NCBI GenBank assembly: GCA_034044135.1
Contig: CP139021.1
Span: 4,355,635-4,419,634, forward strand
DNA: 64,000 bases
Source: Flammeovirgaceae bacterium SG7u.111
GTDB lineage: Bacteria > Bacteroidota > Bacteroidia > Cytophagales > Flammeovirgaceae
Reading direction: 5' to 3'
The first letter of the stretch is position 1. Each line of letters begins with the position of its first letter. The notes below the pieces were generated by a model that saw only the letters and a list, made by a program, of their open reading frames with translations, had not been told where the DNA came from and searched no databases. The position numbers were made by a program, and so were the translations under genes. This document shows positions 1 to 8,698 of the stretch, piece after piece.

Positions 1-324
1 GTTTTCCATGAAAGGAAAATAGTTGGGCAATTGTGACTTTTAGGTGCAAATGTTGCTCAAATAAAAATACAATAAATAGTTAGTATGTAGGTTTTAAGCA
101 AAACAAGTAATAATTTTATTGTTGATTATTATATTTGGTTAACAATTATTCGGTATTTTTGAATCGATTATAACCTTTTTCCTCATATCGATACCTAATG
201 GATGAATTCTCCTGATAGTATAGCCCTAATTTAATCTATTAAATTACCTCTATTATCCTCAAGCTATAAGACACACTTACTTTTTTAAAAAGGATCTTTT
301 AAAGAAACAACATAAACAAAGAAC
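1..324. other. intergenic, upstream of desaturase
   Basis: AT-rich non-coding stretch. No open frame, hairpin or clear promoter box was recognised; the desaturase promoter presumably lies in its right half. Confidence 0.4.
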
Positions 325-1446
325 ATGAATCATAAAGATGTAAAGTTTCCGAACGAAGCTAGTTCGGAATTTGTAAAAACATTAAAATCCCGAGTAAGAG
401 ATTACTTTAAGGAAAACAACATATCCCGGTATGGAAATTCCGAAATGGTGCTGAAATCGATCGCAATGATCTCGATGTTCTTCGTACCTTATTTTATAAT
501 GGTACTCGGCGTTGTGACTAGCCCATGGGCTATCACGGCTATGTGGCTTGCTATGGGCGTTGGCATGGCAGGTATTGGTTTGTCTATTATGCATGATGCC
601 AACCATGGTGCCTACTCAAAAAATAAAACTGTCAATAATTTGATGGGCTGGATGCTAGATGTAGTTGGTGGAAATGCCAGCAACTGGAAAATCCAACATA
701 ACGTGCTCCACCATACTTACACCAACGTTTCGGGTGTTGATGAAGATATTTCGCCTCCAAAATTCATGAGGTTCTCTCCACATGAGCCATTGATGAAAGT
801 TCATAAATACCAACATTTTTATGCTTGGTTTTTCTACGGACTTATGACCTTTGGATGGATTGTAGCCAAAGATTACAAACAATTGATCCGCTATAGGAAA
901 AAAGGATTTATAAAAGGAGATAACAAGTCTTTCAACATGATTTTATTGAAAGTAACTATAGCCAAAATCCTTTATTATACATATATAATTGCCATACCTA
1001 TATTGGTACTTCCATCACCTTGGTGGATGACGCTTATCAACTTCTTCTTGATGCACTTTGTAGCAGGTTTAATTTTGGGGATGATCTTCCAACCGGCACA
1101 CGTAATGCCTTCTTCGGAATACCCACTTCCTGATGAAAAAGGCAACTTAGAAAACTATTGGGCGATCCACCAATTGCTTACTACAACCAATTTTGCACCT
1201 AAGAACAAAATATTCTCGTGGTATGTTGGAGGCTTGAATTATCAAGTAGAACACCATTTATTCCCTAACATCTGCCATGTCCACTACAGGAAAATCTCTG
1301 GAATAGTGGAACAAACAGCAAAAGAGTACGGATTCCCTTACCATTCTGTACCTACTTTTTCTGGCGCACTTTACCAGCACGGAAAGATGTTAAAACTCTT
1401 GGGCAACAACGAACTCAAGCATTTAAAAGGGTTACAACTACATTAG
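325..1446 (+). CDS. membrane fatty acid desaturase
   Basis: A 373-residue membrane di-iron desaturase of the acyl-lipid/acyl-CoA (delta-6, linoleoyl-CoA-like) family, which introduces a double bond into fatty acyl chains with O2 and reduced electron carrier. The three histidine boxes are visible: HDANH near residue 90, HNVLHH near 125, and QVEHH near 308, the Q-x-x-HH form typical of front-end desaturases. Hydrophobic stretches lie before box 1 (about residues 45-85) and between boxes 2 and 3 (about 210-255), as in the family. No fused cytochrome b5 domain is present. It stands alone, followed at once by a strong terminator. The family assignment is firm; regiospecificity cannot be read from the sequence. 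Confidence 0.93.
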   Translation: MNHKDVKFPNEASSEFVKTLKSRVRDYFKENNISRYGNSEMVLKSIAMISMFFVPYFIMVLGVVTSPWAITAMWLAMGVGMAGIGLSIMHDANHGAYSKNKTVNNLMGWMLDVVGGNASNWKIQHNVLHHTYTNVSGVDEDISPPKFMRFSPHEPLMKVHKYQHFYAWFFYGLMTFGWIVAKDYKQLIRYRKKGFIKGDNKSFNMILLKVTIAKILYYTYIIAIPILVLPSPWWMTLINFFLMHFVAGLILGMIFQPAHVMPSSEYPLPDEKGNLENYWAIHQLLTTTNFAPKNKIFSWYVGGLNYQVEHHLFPNICHVHYRKISGIVEQTAKEYGFPYHSVPTFSGALYQHGKMLKLLGNNELKHLKGLQLH

Positions 1447-1470
1447 AAACCCTTTTAAAGAAGCTTCAAA

Positions 1471-1507
1471 AAGCCGTTTCAACTTATAGGTTGAAACGGC
1501 TTTTTTT
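1471..1507 (+). terminator. intrinsic terminator of the desaturase
   Basis: A 13-bp stem (AAGCCGTTTCAAC with GTTGAAACGGCTT) around a 6-nt loop, followed by a run of seven T, 24 bp after the desaturase stop codon. Confidence 0.9.
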
Positions 1508-1559
1508 ATTGTTTTTGGACGATTTTTTCACTTTCATGGTGTTTTGGAAAAGATAATAG

Positions 1560-1567
1560 TATCTTTG
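1560..1567 (+). promoter_or_regulatory. candidate -7 promoter box for the helicase gene
   Basis: TATCTTTG matches the Bacteroidota -7 consensus TANNTTTG and lies about 145 bp upstream of the helicase ATG. The nearest TTTG upstream (1543-1546) is only 13 bp away rather than about 19, so the -33 box is uncertain. Confidence 0.4.
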
Positions 1568-1712
1568 CAGAATATTTCAGGAGGGTTTGGTAAATAAGTA
1601 GTAGTCTTTTCGGTAAAGTCACAAATGTTTAACAAGCTCTTTATAAAAGTCCCTATAACAAGAAATATCGTAGTTGGGGGACATTTCCATAATCTTATTA
1701 AACATATAAAGA

Positions 1713-3545
1713 ATGACTTTCGAAGAAACAGGATTACGTCCGGAAATCCTTAAAGCTTTGGGTGAAATTGGTTTTGAAAGCCCTACTCCCATACAAGAAA
1801 AAACAATCCCACATCTTTTAAATACAGATAAAGACCTAATTGCCTTGGCCCAAACAGGTACTGGTAAAACAGCGGCTTTTGGTTTGCCTGTATTGCATTT
1901 GTCGGATACTGAATTTAATAGCACACAAGCTATCGTCCTTTGCCCTACTAGAGAGCTTTGTCTTCAGATTTACAGAGATTTAGACTCTTTCGCCAAATAT
2001 ATGAAAGGGCTTGATGTAGTTGCTGTGTACGGTGGAGATAGTATCGATAAGCAAATAAAAGCACTTCGCAGAGGTGGACACATAGTAGTTGGAACGCCAG
2101 GTAGGGTGAATGACCTTATCAGGAGAAAAAGGCTTGACCTTTCTTCGGTAAGGACCTTAGTATTGGACGAAGCTGATGAAATGCTCAACATGGGCTTTAA
2201 AGACGAGCTTGACAGCATTCTTTCGGCAATGCCTGAAGAGCGCCAGACATTGCTTTTCTCGGCTACTATGCCAAAAGAAATCAGCCGTATTGCCAAGAAT
2301 TACATGGATACGCCTGACGAGATTGCCGTTGGTAAGAAAAACGAAGGTGCGGATACCGTAACGCACGAATACTACATGGTAAATGCAAGGGACAAATATC
2401 CTGCATTGAAAAGGTTGGTAGACATCAACCCTAATGTATATGGAATTGTTTTCTGCCGAACCCGTGCAGAAACTAAGGAAATAGCCAACAAGCTTGTGCA
2501 CGACGGATACAATGCTGATGCGCTACACGGCGACCTTTCACAAGCTCAGCGTGAACAAGTAATGAATAAGTTCAGGATCAAGCACCTACAGCTTTTAGTT
2601 GCTACAGACGTAGCGGCAAGGGGACTTGATGTTGACAACCTTACACATGTAATCAACTTTAATCTTCCTGATGACCCAGAAGCATACGTGCATAGAAGTG
2701 GTAGAACAGGTAGAGCTGGCAAAAAAGGCATTTCACTTGCCATCATCCATACTCGTGAGACGGGTAGGATTAGGCAGATTGAAAGAATGATGAGCAAAAA
2801 GTTTGATCATAAACAAGTGCCAAATGGCAAGGAAGTTTGTAGCAAACAATTGTTCAACCTTATAGATAAAATTGAAAATATTGAGGTGAATGAAGAGCAA
2901 ATTGAGCAATTCATGCCCGATATCTACAAAAAGCTGGAATGGCTAAGCCGCGAAGAACTTATCAAACATTTTGTTTCTGCTGAGTTCAACAGGTTCCTTA
3001 CCTATTACGAAGATGCTCCAGACTTAAACGTAACTTCACGAGGAAGAGACAATGACCGCGGAAGGGGCAGAGATGGAAGAAGCAGAGACAGGGATAGAGG
3101 AAGAGATCGTGACGACAGAGGAAGAGGTAGAGACCGTGGTGGTGACTTTGACAGAGACGACAGAAAAAGCAACAACTACTCAAGGTTCTTCATTAACATA
3201 GGATCGAAAGATGAGTTCTCTCCTACAAACCTTATCGGTTTGATCAATGATCAGCCAAGCGTAAGCCAAGTTGGTGTTGGTAAAATCGAGATTTTGAAGA
3301 AATTCTCATTCTTTGAAGTTGATAAGCAATACGAAAAAGACATCATAGATGCTTTCCAAGGTGTAAACTATAATGGCATCGATGTGAGCGTAGAGCCTTC
3401 TAACCCAAAACCATCTGCCAGGGATAGAGGCGGTGACCGTGGTGGATATAGCGGCGGCGGAAGAAGACGAAGCAGTGGCGGAGGCTATAGCGGAGGCGGT
3501 GACCGTGGCGGCAGAAGAAGACGTTCTAGCAATAGCAAATACTAG
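1713..3545 (+). CDS. DEAD-box ATP-dependent RNA helicase
   Basis: A 610-residue cytoplasmic RNA helicase related to DeaD/CsdA and DbpA. Visible motifs in order: Q motif (GFESPTPIQ, about 20-28), motif I AQTGTGKT (about 46), Ia PTREL, TPGR, motif II DEAD (about 152), motif III SAT, ARGLD, and motif VI HRSGRTGRAGKKG. After the two RecA domains comes a linker, an Arg/Asp/Gly-rich low-complexity block (about 445-490), a compact segment of about 75 residues resembling the DbpA-type RNA-binding domain, and a Gly/Arg-rich tail (about 570-610). Such tails bind RNA non-specifically and suggest ribosome assembly or cold-adaptation roles. The helicase family is certain; the substrate RNA is not. Confidence 0.95.
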   Translation: MTFEETGLRPEILKALGEIGFESPTPIQEKTIPHLLNTDKDLIALAQTGTGKTAAFGLPVLHLSDTEFNSTQAIVLCPTRELCLQIYRDLDSFAKYMKGLDVVAVYGGDSIDKQIKALRRGGHIVVGTPGRVNDLIRRKRLDLSSVRTLVLDEADEMLNMGFKDELDSILSAMPEERQTLLFSATMPKEISRIAKNYMDTPDEIAVGKKNEGADTVTHEYYMVNARDKYPALKRLVDINPNVYGIVFCRTRAETKEIANKLVHDGYNADALHGDLSQAQREQVMNKFRIKHLQLLVATDVAARGLDVDNLTHVINFNLPDDPEAYVHRSGRTGRAGKKGISLAIIHTRETGRIRQIERMMSKKFDHKQVPNGKEVCSKQLFNLIDKIENIEVNEEQIEQFMPDIYKKLEWLSREELIKHFVSAEFNRFLTYYEDAPDLNVTSRGRDNDRGRGRDGRSRDRDRGRDRDDRGRGRDRGGDFDRDDRKSNNYSRFFINIGSKDEFSPTNLIGLINDQPSVSQVGVGKIEILKKFSFFEVDKQYEKDIIDAFQGVNYNGIDVSVEPSNPKPSARDRGGDRGGYSGGGRRRSSGGGYSGGGDRGGRRRRSSNSKY

Positions 3546-3626
3546 GTTTTGATCAGAAAAACTAAAAAATGCTTGCTTCGTTTCAATGAAATCGTTTTAT
3601 TGAAATTGGAACATCTTTAAGATCAA

Positions 3627-3824
3627 ATGAAAAAATATCGATTACGCTCAGATATTTTAGTTTTAGACAGATTACTTATTCAATTTCCTGCTAGCTTTCT
3701 GAGATGGATAGTCTATTACGGAGGCAAAAAGGAGTTTAGTTCAGTTACCAAAGAACGCCCACTTTTCGATATCATCATTGGTATTTTTATGTGGATCATT
3801 CTCAAAGTAATACTTTTCTTTTGA
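3627..3824 (+). CDS. small hypothetical protein with C-terminal membrane segment
   Basis: A 65-residue frame with a basic N-terminus (MKKYRLRSD) and a hydrophobic C-terminal stretch (about residues 48-65, DIIIGIFMWIILKVILFF) that would span the membrane once. I do not recognise the family. It is likely real because it sits on the same strand as the helicase, 81 bp behind it, with a good terminator 26 bp after its stop. The function is unknown; peripheral or tail-anchored membrane association is inferred only from the hydrophobic tail. Confidence 0.55.
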   Translation: MKKYRLRSDILVLDRLLIQFPASFLRWIVYYGGKKEFSSVTKERPLFDIIIGIFMWIILKVILFF

Positions 3825-3849
3825 ATTGAATAAGGTCAAAAATAAACAG

Positions 3850-3883
3850 AGGTTGTTACGGTTTTCCGTAGCAACCTTTTTTT
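3850..3883 (+). terminator. intrinsic terminator
   Basis: A 12-bp stem (AGGTTGTTACGG with CCGTAGCAACCT, one G-U pair) around TTTT, followed by a run of eight T. It ends the transcript of the helicase and small gene. Confidence 0.85.
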
Positions 3884-3960
3884 GTCATCTGGGCAAGTAA
3901 AAAAGGATTTAGCCAAAAATCCAGCAAAAGCATTTTCTATTCAAATAAGGAGAAAATAGA

Positions 3961-3995
3961 AAAAGGCTGCCTCATTTAAAATAAAGCAGCCTTTC
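3961..3995 (-). terminator. intrinsic terminator of cobA
   Basis: Read on the minus strand, AAAGGCTGC pairs with GCAGCCTTT, followed by TTTTCT. It lies just beyond the cobA stop codon. Confidence 0.75.
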
Positions 3996-4017
3996 TTCTC
4001 AGGATCAGAAACTATTA

Positions 4018-4803
4018 TTATATATCTTGATCTTGGCTGGCATCTTTCAACCCCGCCAATTTCCGATTTACCACAGCCCTGTCGTTTACCACCTCCCCTA
4101 TTACGATAATAGCCGGCGAAGAAAGCCCTCCAGCCTTTACATTTTCTATAATAGTAGAAGCCATTCCAAAAGCTGCTTTTTCATCTGGTCGAGAACCATT
4201 TTGAATCACCGCAAAAGGCTCATCATTCCCACGTAAACTACAGAAAAGCTCAGCTATTTTTTCCAATTGCTTCATTCCCATCAAAACAATCACCGTAGCG
4301 CTTGATTGCGCCGCCAAATGCAAGTCTTTGGAAAAAGCCCCATTTCTGGTAGTACCTGTCACCACCCAAAAGCTTTCGTTTGTACCTCGCTTGGTCAATG
4401 GAATATTTTGTAAAGCTGGTACCGACATCGAACTACTTATTCCGGGAACTACCGTAGTTTCTATCCCGTACTCGACTACGTATTCCACCTCCTCATGCCC
4501 CCTGCCAAATACGAACGGGTCACCACCTTTCAAACGGACTACATGCCCGTGTAGCAAGGCATTCTCTACAATCAATTTATTGATCTTGCGCTGCTGGAAG
4601 TGATGAAACCCTGCTCTTTTACCTACAAATACCTTTATACAGTCTTTTTTAGCATAATTGAGCAATTCTTCATTTGCCAAGGCATCATATAATATAACAT
4701 CTGCTGCTGCTATTGCCTTCACACCTTTAATAGATATCAAATCTGGATCACCTGGGCCAGCTCCTACTAGTGTCAATCGGGGATTTACGTGCTTTTTGTC
4801 CAT
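4018..4803 (-). CDS. cobA: uroporphyrinogen-III C-methyltransferase
   Basis: A 261-residue SAM-dependent methyltransferase that converts uroporphyrinogen III to precorrin-2, the first step to siroheme. Family motifs are clear: LVGAGPGDPDLISIKG at residues 12-27, a conserved VGKRAG block, and the RLKGGDPFVFGRG SAM/substrate loop (about 90-102). The length matches single-domain CobA/SUMT; the CysG dehydrogenase/ferrochelatase domain is absent, so the later siroheme steps must be encoded elsewhere. It is divergent from nirB and shares a 160-bp intergenic region with it. NirB needs siroheme, so co-regulation with nitrite assimilation is the natural reading. Confidence 0.95.
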   Translation of the reverse strand: MDKKHVNPRLTLVGAGPGDPDLISIKGVKAIAAADVILYDALANEELLNYAKKDCIKVFVGKRAGFHHFQQRKINKLIVENALLHGHVVRLKGGDPFVFGRGHEEVEYVVEYGIETTVVPGISSSMSVPALQNIPLTKRGTNESFWVVTGTTRNGAFSKDLHLAAQSSATVIVLMGMKQLEKIAELFCSLRGNDEPFAVIQNGSRPDEKAAFGMASTIIENVKAGGLSSPAIIVIGEVVNDRAVVNRKLAGLKDASQDQDI

Positions 4804-4828
4804 GTCCTGAAAAAAAATTACAGTTTTT

Positions 4829-4875
4829 TACGTGATTATTTGCGTAAAAATATAAATAATACGTAAATTTACGTA
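4829..4875. promoter_or_regulatory. TACGTA site cluster in the cobA/nirB divergent promoter
   Basis: Two perfect TACGTA hexamers at 4860-4865 and 4870-4875, exactly 10 bp apart, and two one-mismatch copies, TACGTG at 4829-4834 and TGCGTA at 4841-4846. The same TACGTA-N4-TACGTA arrangement recurs upstream of the porin gene at 17458-17473. Position between the divergent siroheme and nitrite reductase genes suggests binding sites for the cluster's LuxR-type regulator; this is inference. Confidence 0.6.
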
Positions 4876-4963
4876 GTTAATCTAAGTAATATTTCGTGTT
4901 TTCTTAGAAATTTATGTGGTAAGGTACTGAATAATAACTGTTTAAAATAAAAAATAACCCATT

Positions 4964-7456
4964 ATGAAAAAGGTTGTCATCGTAGGTAATGGAATGGTAG
5001 GTTACAAATTCTGTGAAAAATTACGTAAACGCAAAGAAGCGGCAGGCTTTGAAGTGATAGTATATGGAGAAGAGCCCCGACCCGCTTATGATAGGGTACA
5101 TCTTAGCGAATACTTTGCTGGAAAGAGTGCTGATGAATTGTCGATGGCACCTAGGGAATGGTACGAAGAAAATAATATTACTCTCAAAACTGGTGAGCTC
5201 ATTACTGCCATTGACCGAGAAAATAAGATAATCAGAAGTCATAAAGGCACTGAAGAAAGGTACGACGCTCTCGTATTGGCTACAGGCTCTAGCCCATTTG
5301 TCCCTCCTGTAAAAGGTATGGATAAAGCAGGCGTATTTGTTTATAGGACCATCGAAGATTTGGAAGCGATCACGGCTTATGGACAGCAATCTAAAAGCGC
5401 AGCGGTTCTTGGTGGTGGACTTTTAGGATTGGAAGCGGCAAAAGCAATGATGGACTTGGGACTTGACACCCATGTAGTTGAATTTGCTCCAAGGCTTATG
5501 CCAAGGCAACTCGACGTAAGAGGGTCTGAAGTACTGAAAGAGAAATTAGAATCTCTTGGGATTACTATCCACATGAACAAAAACACCGCCGAAATCCTTG
5601 GGAACGGAAGCTTGGACGGATTGGTATTTACTGACGGAAGTTCTTTAGAAGTTGACATGCTAGTGGTTTCTTGCGGTATCAAACCAAGAGACGAGTTGGC
5701 AAAACAAGCAGGTTTGGCGGTTGGCTCTAGAGGCGGGATTGTGGTAAACGACTTGCTAAAAACAGAAGATAATGATATTTATGCCATAGGCGAATCTGCT
5801 TTGCACAATGGGTTTGTTTACGGTTTGGTAGCCCCAGGCTACGAAATGGCCGAGCAAGTAGTAAACCAATTGATAGAAACTGAGCCTAAGCCTTTTACAG
5901 ACTTCGACATGTCTACCAAACTCAAGTTGATAGGCGTAGACGTGGCAAGCTTTGGTGATCCATTCTGTGAGAAAACACCTCACACCCCCGTGGTATTTGA
6001 AAACCCTTTTTCAGGTATTTATAAAAGAATAAACGTAAGCAAGGACGGCAAAACCCTCTTGGGTGGAGTATTGGTTGGAGATGCTGCCGAATATGGCATG
6101 CTTCTTCAGATCACACAAAATGGCTTGGCACTTCCCCCCGATCCTTCCGAGTTGATCTTGGGCAAAAGAGGCGCTGGCGAAGATGCTGGCTCTGGAATAG
6201 AAAACCTACCCGACGAAGCGCAAGTTTGTTCTTGTGAAAATGTCTCGAAAGGAGCGGTTTGCTCGGCTATAGAAGACCAAGACTTGGAAACTGCCGATCA
6301 GGTAAAAGCATGTACTGGAGCTGGTAGTGGTTGTGGCGGCTGTGTTCCCATGGTGAACGACCTCATTGCCTACACCATGAAAAAAAGCGGCAAAATTGTC
6401 CGCAACACGCTTTGCGAGCATTTTGACTACACTCGTCAAGAACTTTTCGATTTGGTAAAAGTAAAAGGATTAAAATCATACAACGAGGTACTTGACACAC
6501 ACGGAACTGGCGATGGTTGTGAAAAATGTAAGCCAGCTGTAGCTTCTATTTTGGCAAGTGCTTGGAACGATCTCATCACCAAGCAAGACACTATTCAAGA
6601 TACGAACGATCGCTTTTTGGCAAACATCCAGCGCGGGGGCACGTACTCGGTAGTTCCGAGGATAGCAGGCGGAGAAATCACTCCCGACAAGCTTGCCGTT
6701 ATCGCACGGGTTGGACAGAAATACAACCTCTACACAAAAGTAACTGGTGGTCAGCGGATTGATCTATTTGGCGCAAGGCTAGACCAATTGCCTGACATCT
6801 GGGAAGAATTGATAGAAGCCGGTTTTGAAAGTGGGCATGCTTACGGCAAGTCATTGAGAACGGTAAAAAGCTGTGTAGGATCAACTTGGTGTCGTTACGG
6901 AGTGCAAGATGCCGTTTCATTTGCCATAGAAGTTGAAAACAGGTACAAAGGCTTACGTTCTCCTCACAAATTGAAAAGTGCCGTTTCGGGCTGCGTGCGC
7001 GAATGCGCCGAAGCCCAAAGCAAAGACTTTGGCATCATCGCTACGGATAAAGGTTGGAACCTCTACGTAGGTGGAAATGGCGGCGCTAAACCACAACACG
7101 CTCAATTACTCGCAACTGATCTCGACAGCGAAACATGCCTCAAGTACATCGACCGCTTCTTGATGTTCTACATCAAAACAGCAGAGCCTTTGATGCGAAC
7201 TGCCCCATGGCTCAACAAGCTGGAAGGCGGAATTGACTACTTGAAAGAGGTTGTCGTGAACGATAGCTTAGGCATAGCAGAAGACCTTGAGAAAGACATG
7301 CAAAATATTATTGATACGTACGCTTGTGAATGGAAGGCGGTGGTAGAAAACCCTGAGCTAAGGGCCAAGTTCACCCATTTCATCAACAGCGAAATGCCAG
7401 ACCCTACCATTTCTTTCGAAGAAATGAGAGAGCAAAAGAAACCTACTCCTTGGTAG
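4964..7456 (+). CDS. nirB: NADH-dependent nitrite reductase, large subunit
   Basis: An 830-residue assimilatory NAD(P)H nitrite reductase that makes ammonium from nitrite in the cytoplasm. Domain order: FAD-binding Rossmann fold (VIVGNGMVGYKFCEKL, residues 4-19), NAD-binding fold with GGGLLGLEAA (about 149), BFD-like [2Fe-2S] domain (CSCENVS to CTGAGSGCGGC, about 422-456), a second Cys pair (GDGCEKCKP, about 519), a ferredoxin-like half domain, and the siroheme/[4Fe-4S] site with C-x5-C (CVGSTWC) and C-x3-C (CVRECAEA). All key cysteines are present. Length and architecture are normal. It heads a co-directional run with the globin and nirD. Confidence 0.97.
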   Translation: MKKVVIVGNGMVGYKFCEKLRKRKEAAGFEVIVYGEEPRPAYDRVHLSEYFAGKSADELSMAPREWYEENNITLKTGELITAIDRENKIIRSHKGTEERYDALVLATGSSPFVPPVKGMDKAGVFVYRTIEDLEAITAYGQQSKSAAVLGGGLLGLEAAKAMMDLGLDTHVVEFAPRLMPRQLDVRGSEVLKEKLESLGITIHMNKNTAEILGNGSLDGLVFTDGSSLEVDMLVVSCGIKPRDELAKQAGLAVGSRGGIVVNDLLKTEDNDIYAIGESALHNGFVYGLVAPGYEMAEQVVNQLIETEPKPFTDFDMSTKLKLIGVDVASFGDPFCEKTPHTPVVFENPFSGIYKRINVSKDGKTLLGGVLVGDAAEYGMLLQITQNGLALPPDPSELILGKRGAGEDAGSGIENLPDEAQVCSCENVSKGAVCSAIEDQDLETADQVKACTGAGSGCGGCVPMVNDLIAYTMKKSGKIVRNTLCEHFDYTRQELFDLVKVKGLKSYNEVLDTHGTGDGCEKCKPAVASILASAWNDLITKQDTIQDTNDRFLANIQRGGTYSVVPRIAGGEITPDKLAVIARVGQKYNLYTKVTGGQRIDLFGARLDQLPDIWEELIEAGFESGHAYGKSLRTVKSCVGSTWCRYGVQDAVSFAIEVENRYKGLRSPHKLKSAVSGCVRECAEAQSKDFGIIATDKGWNLYVGGNGGAKPQHAQLLATDLDSETCLKYIDRFLMFYIKTAEPLMRTAPWLNKLEGGIDYLKEVVVNDSLGIAEDLEKDMQNIIDTYACEWKAVVENPELRAKFTHFINSEMPDPTISFEEMREQKKPTPW

Positions 7457-7560
7457 AAGCCAATTCATCTAATTACCTTATTATCAAAATCTTACTAACA
7501 TACAGCTCAGTAACTAGGCTGCTAATGAATTTAAATTTACACTCCCAAAAATCAAGTAAC

Positions 7561-7974
7561 ATGACAGAGTCACAAATTCAACTGGTGAAGGAATCGTGGG
7601 GTAAGGTAGTGCCAATTGCTACTCAGGCAGGAGAAATGTTTTACGGACGCCTCTTTGAGGCAGCACCACAGGTAAAGCCGATGTTCAGCAGTGATACCAA
7701 GGCACAAGCTATAAAATTAACATCAATGCTTACGTACGTAGTCAATAAGCTAGATAAGCTGGACGAAATACTTAGCGAAGTACAGCAACTGGCCGTGAGA
7801 CATACCAAATACGGTATCGAACCTGCCCACTATGCAGTAGTAGGCGAATGCCTCATCTGGACGCTGGAGCAAGGCCTAGGCGATGCTTGGAACGATGAGC
7901 TAAAAAAAGCTTGGGTTACTGCTTATACCATACTTTCGGGAGCGATGATCGAAGCTCAGAACAAGGCTGCGTAA
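7561..7974 (+). CDS. single-domain bacterial globin
   Basis: A 137-residue globin of the Vitreoscilla haemoglobin/flavohaemoglobin globin-domain type, without the reductase domain. Features: N-terminal helix MTESQIQLVKESW, Phe42 at the CD1 position (PMFSSDT), proximal His81 in VRHTKYGIEPAHY, and a G/H helix ending AWVTAYTILSGAMIEAQ. The open frame reaches back to 7450, overlapping nirB, but those extra 37 residues are not globin-like, so the ATG at 7561 is chosen. Its place between nirB and nirD suggests binding or detoxification of nitric oxide made as a by-product of nitrite reduction, or nitrite/NO sensing. The fold is firm; the role is inferred from context. Confidence 0.9.
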   Translation: MTESQIQLVKESWGKVVPIATQAGEMFYGRLFEAAPQVKPMFSSDTKAQAIKLTSMLTYVVNKLDKLDEILSEVQQLAVRHTKYGIEPAHYAVVGECLIWTLEQGLGDAWNDELKKAWVTAYTILSGAMIEAQNKAA

Positions 7975-7986
7975 TTAATTTCTTGA

Positions 7987-8018
7987 GATAAAGCAGGTAC
8001 AAAAGCACCTGCTTTATC
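7987..8018 (+). terminator. strong hairpin after the globin gene
   Basis: A perfect 12-bp stem (GATAAAGCAGGT with ACCTGCTTTATC) around 8 nt. There is no T-run after it, so it may attenuate or protect mRNA rather than end transcription before nirD. Confidence 0.55.
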
Positions 8019-8066
8019 CTACTGTCAACTTGATTTTTATTTCACTTTAAAGCATTAAAAATACTC

Positions 8067-8441
8067 ATGATAGATTTTGCAAAATATAAGACTACCAGCG
8101 AAGAGAATGTGAAAATCTGGCTCAAAGCCGCTCCTGTTGACTCTTTCCCCAAAGATGGAGGCTCATGCGTGCTTTACAAAGGATTACAAATTGCGGTTTT
8201 CAACTTTACCCGTAGGGGCGAATGGTTTGCTTGCCAAAACCTATGCCCACACAAAATGCAGATGATCTTGTCAAGGGGCATGATTGGCTCTTCGGCTGAC
8301 GAACCTAAAGTAGCCTGCCCTTACCATAAAAAAACATTTTCACTCAAATCTGGCGAATGCATGAGCGGCGAAGATTATTCTATCGCCACCTACCCAGTAA
8401 AAGTAGAAGATGGATACGTATACGTCGGCTTTGAAGAGTGA
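8067..8441 (+). CDS. nirD: nitrite reductase small subunit, Rieske-type
   Basis: A 124-residue NirD protein, the small partner of NirB. It carries the Rieske-like [2Fe-2S] motif: CPH near residue 68 and CPYH near residue 90 (C-x-H ... C-x2-H, 17-residue type spacing with an insertion), in NLCPHKMQMILSRGM and VACPYHKKTFSLKSG. Some NirD proteins lack the cluster ligands; this one keeps them. It lies 92 bp behind the globin gene and 610 bp behind nirB on the same strand, and is closed by a terminator at 8531-8560. Assignment is firm from motif, length and context. Confidence 0.93.
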   Translation: MIDFAKYKTTSEENVKIWLKAAPVDSFPKDGGSCVLYKGLQIAVFNFTRRGEWFACQNLCPHKMQMILSRGMIGSSADEPKVACPYHKKTFSLKSGECMSGEDYSIATYPVKVEDGYVYVGFEE

Positions 8442-8530
8442 TCAATAAAGATTCATAATGTGGTTGTTGTAAAATAAACTTTCGTATAGTTCAGACTTCA
8501 AAAATAGTTTTTGGGATTTTTTTTTCATGT

Positions 8531-8560
8531 GGGGGCTTAAGTAAAGCCCCCATTTTTTTA
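8531..8560 (+). terminator. intrinsic terminator of the nirB-globin-nirD run
   Basis: GGGGGCTT pairs with AAGCCCCC across a short loop, followed by ATTTTTTTA. It separates nirD from the sensor kinase gene. Confidence 0.85.
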
Positions 8561-8595
8561 CTCATCTATTCATTTTTTGGAATACTTAGCCTACT

Positions 8596-8643
8596 TACGT
8601 AAATTGCCGATAACTCACCTGAAGGCAAGAAGTTAAATACGTA
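8596..8643 (+). promoter_or_regulatory. two TACGTA sites upstream of the sensor kinase
   Basis: TACGTA at 8596-8601 (within TTACGTAA) and at 8638-8643, 42 bp apart (about four helical turns), 56-100 bp upstream of the kinase ATG. They match the sites before nirB and before the porin, and suggest autoregulation of the two-component system. Confidence 0.5.
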
Positions 8644-8698
8644 AGATAACTTACCAACCAGCTTCTTACTTACTTAAAAAATATCATTACCAGTTCTG

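Noticed and set aside
7450-7560. N-terminal extension of the globin gene, overlapping nirB
   Set aside because: The 37 extra residues do not look like globin; the ATG at 7561 gives the standard N-terminus.
7312-7740. TACGTA hexamers inside nirB and the globin gene
   Set aside because: Isolated copies inside coding sequence (Tyr-Val codons) are expected by chance; only promoter clusters were counted.
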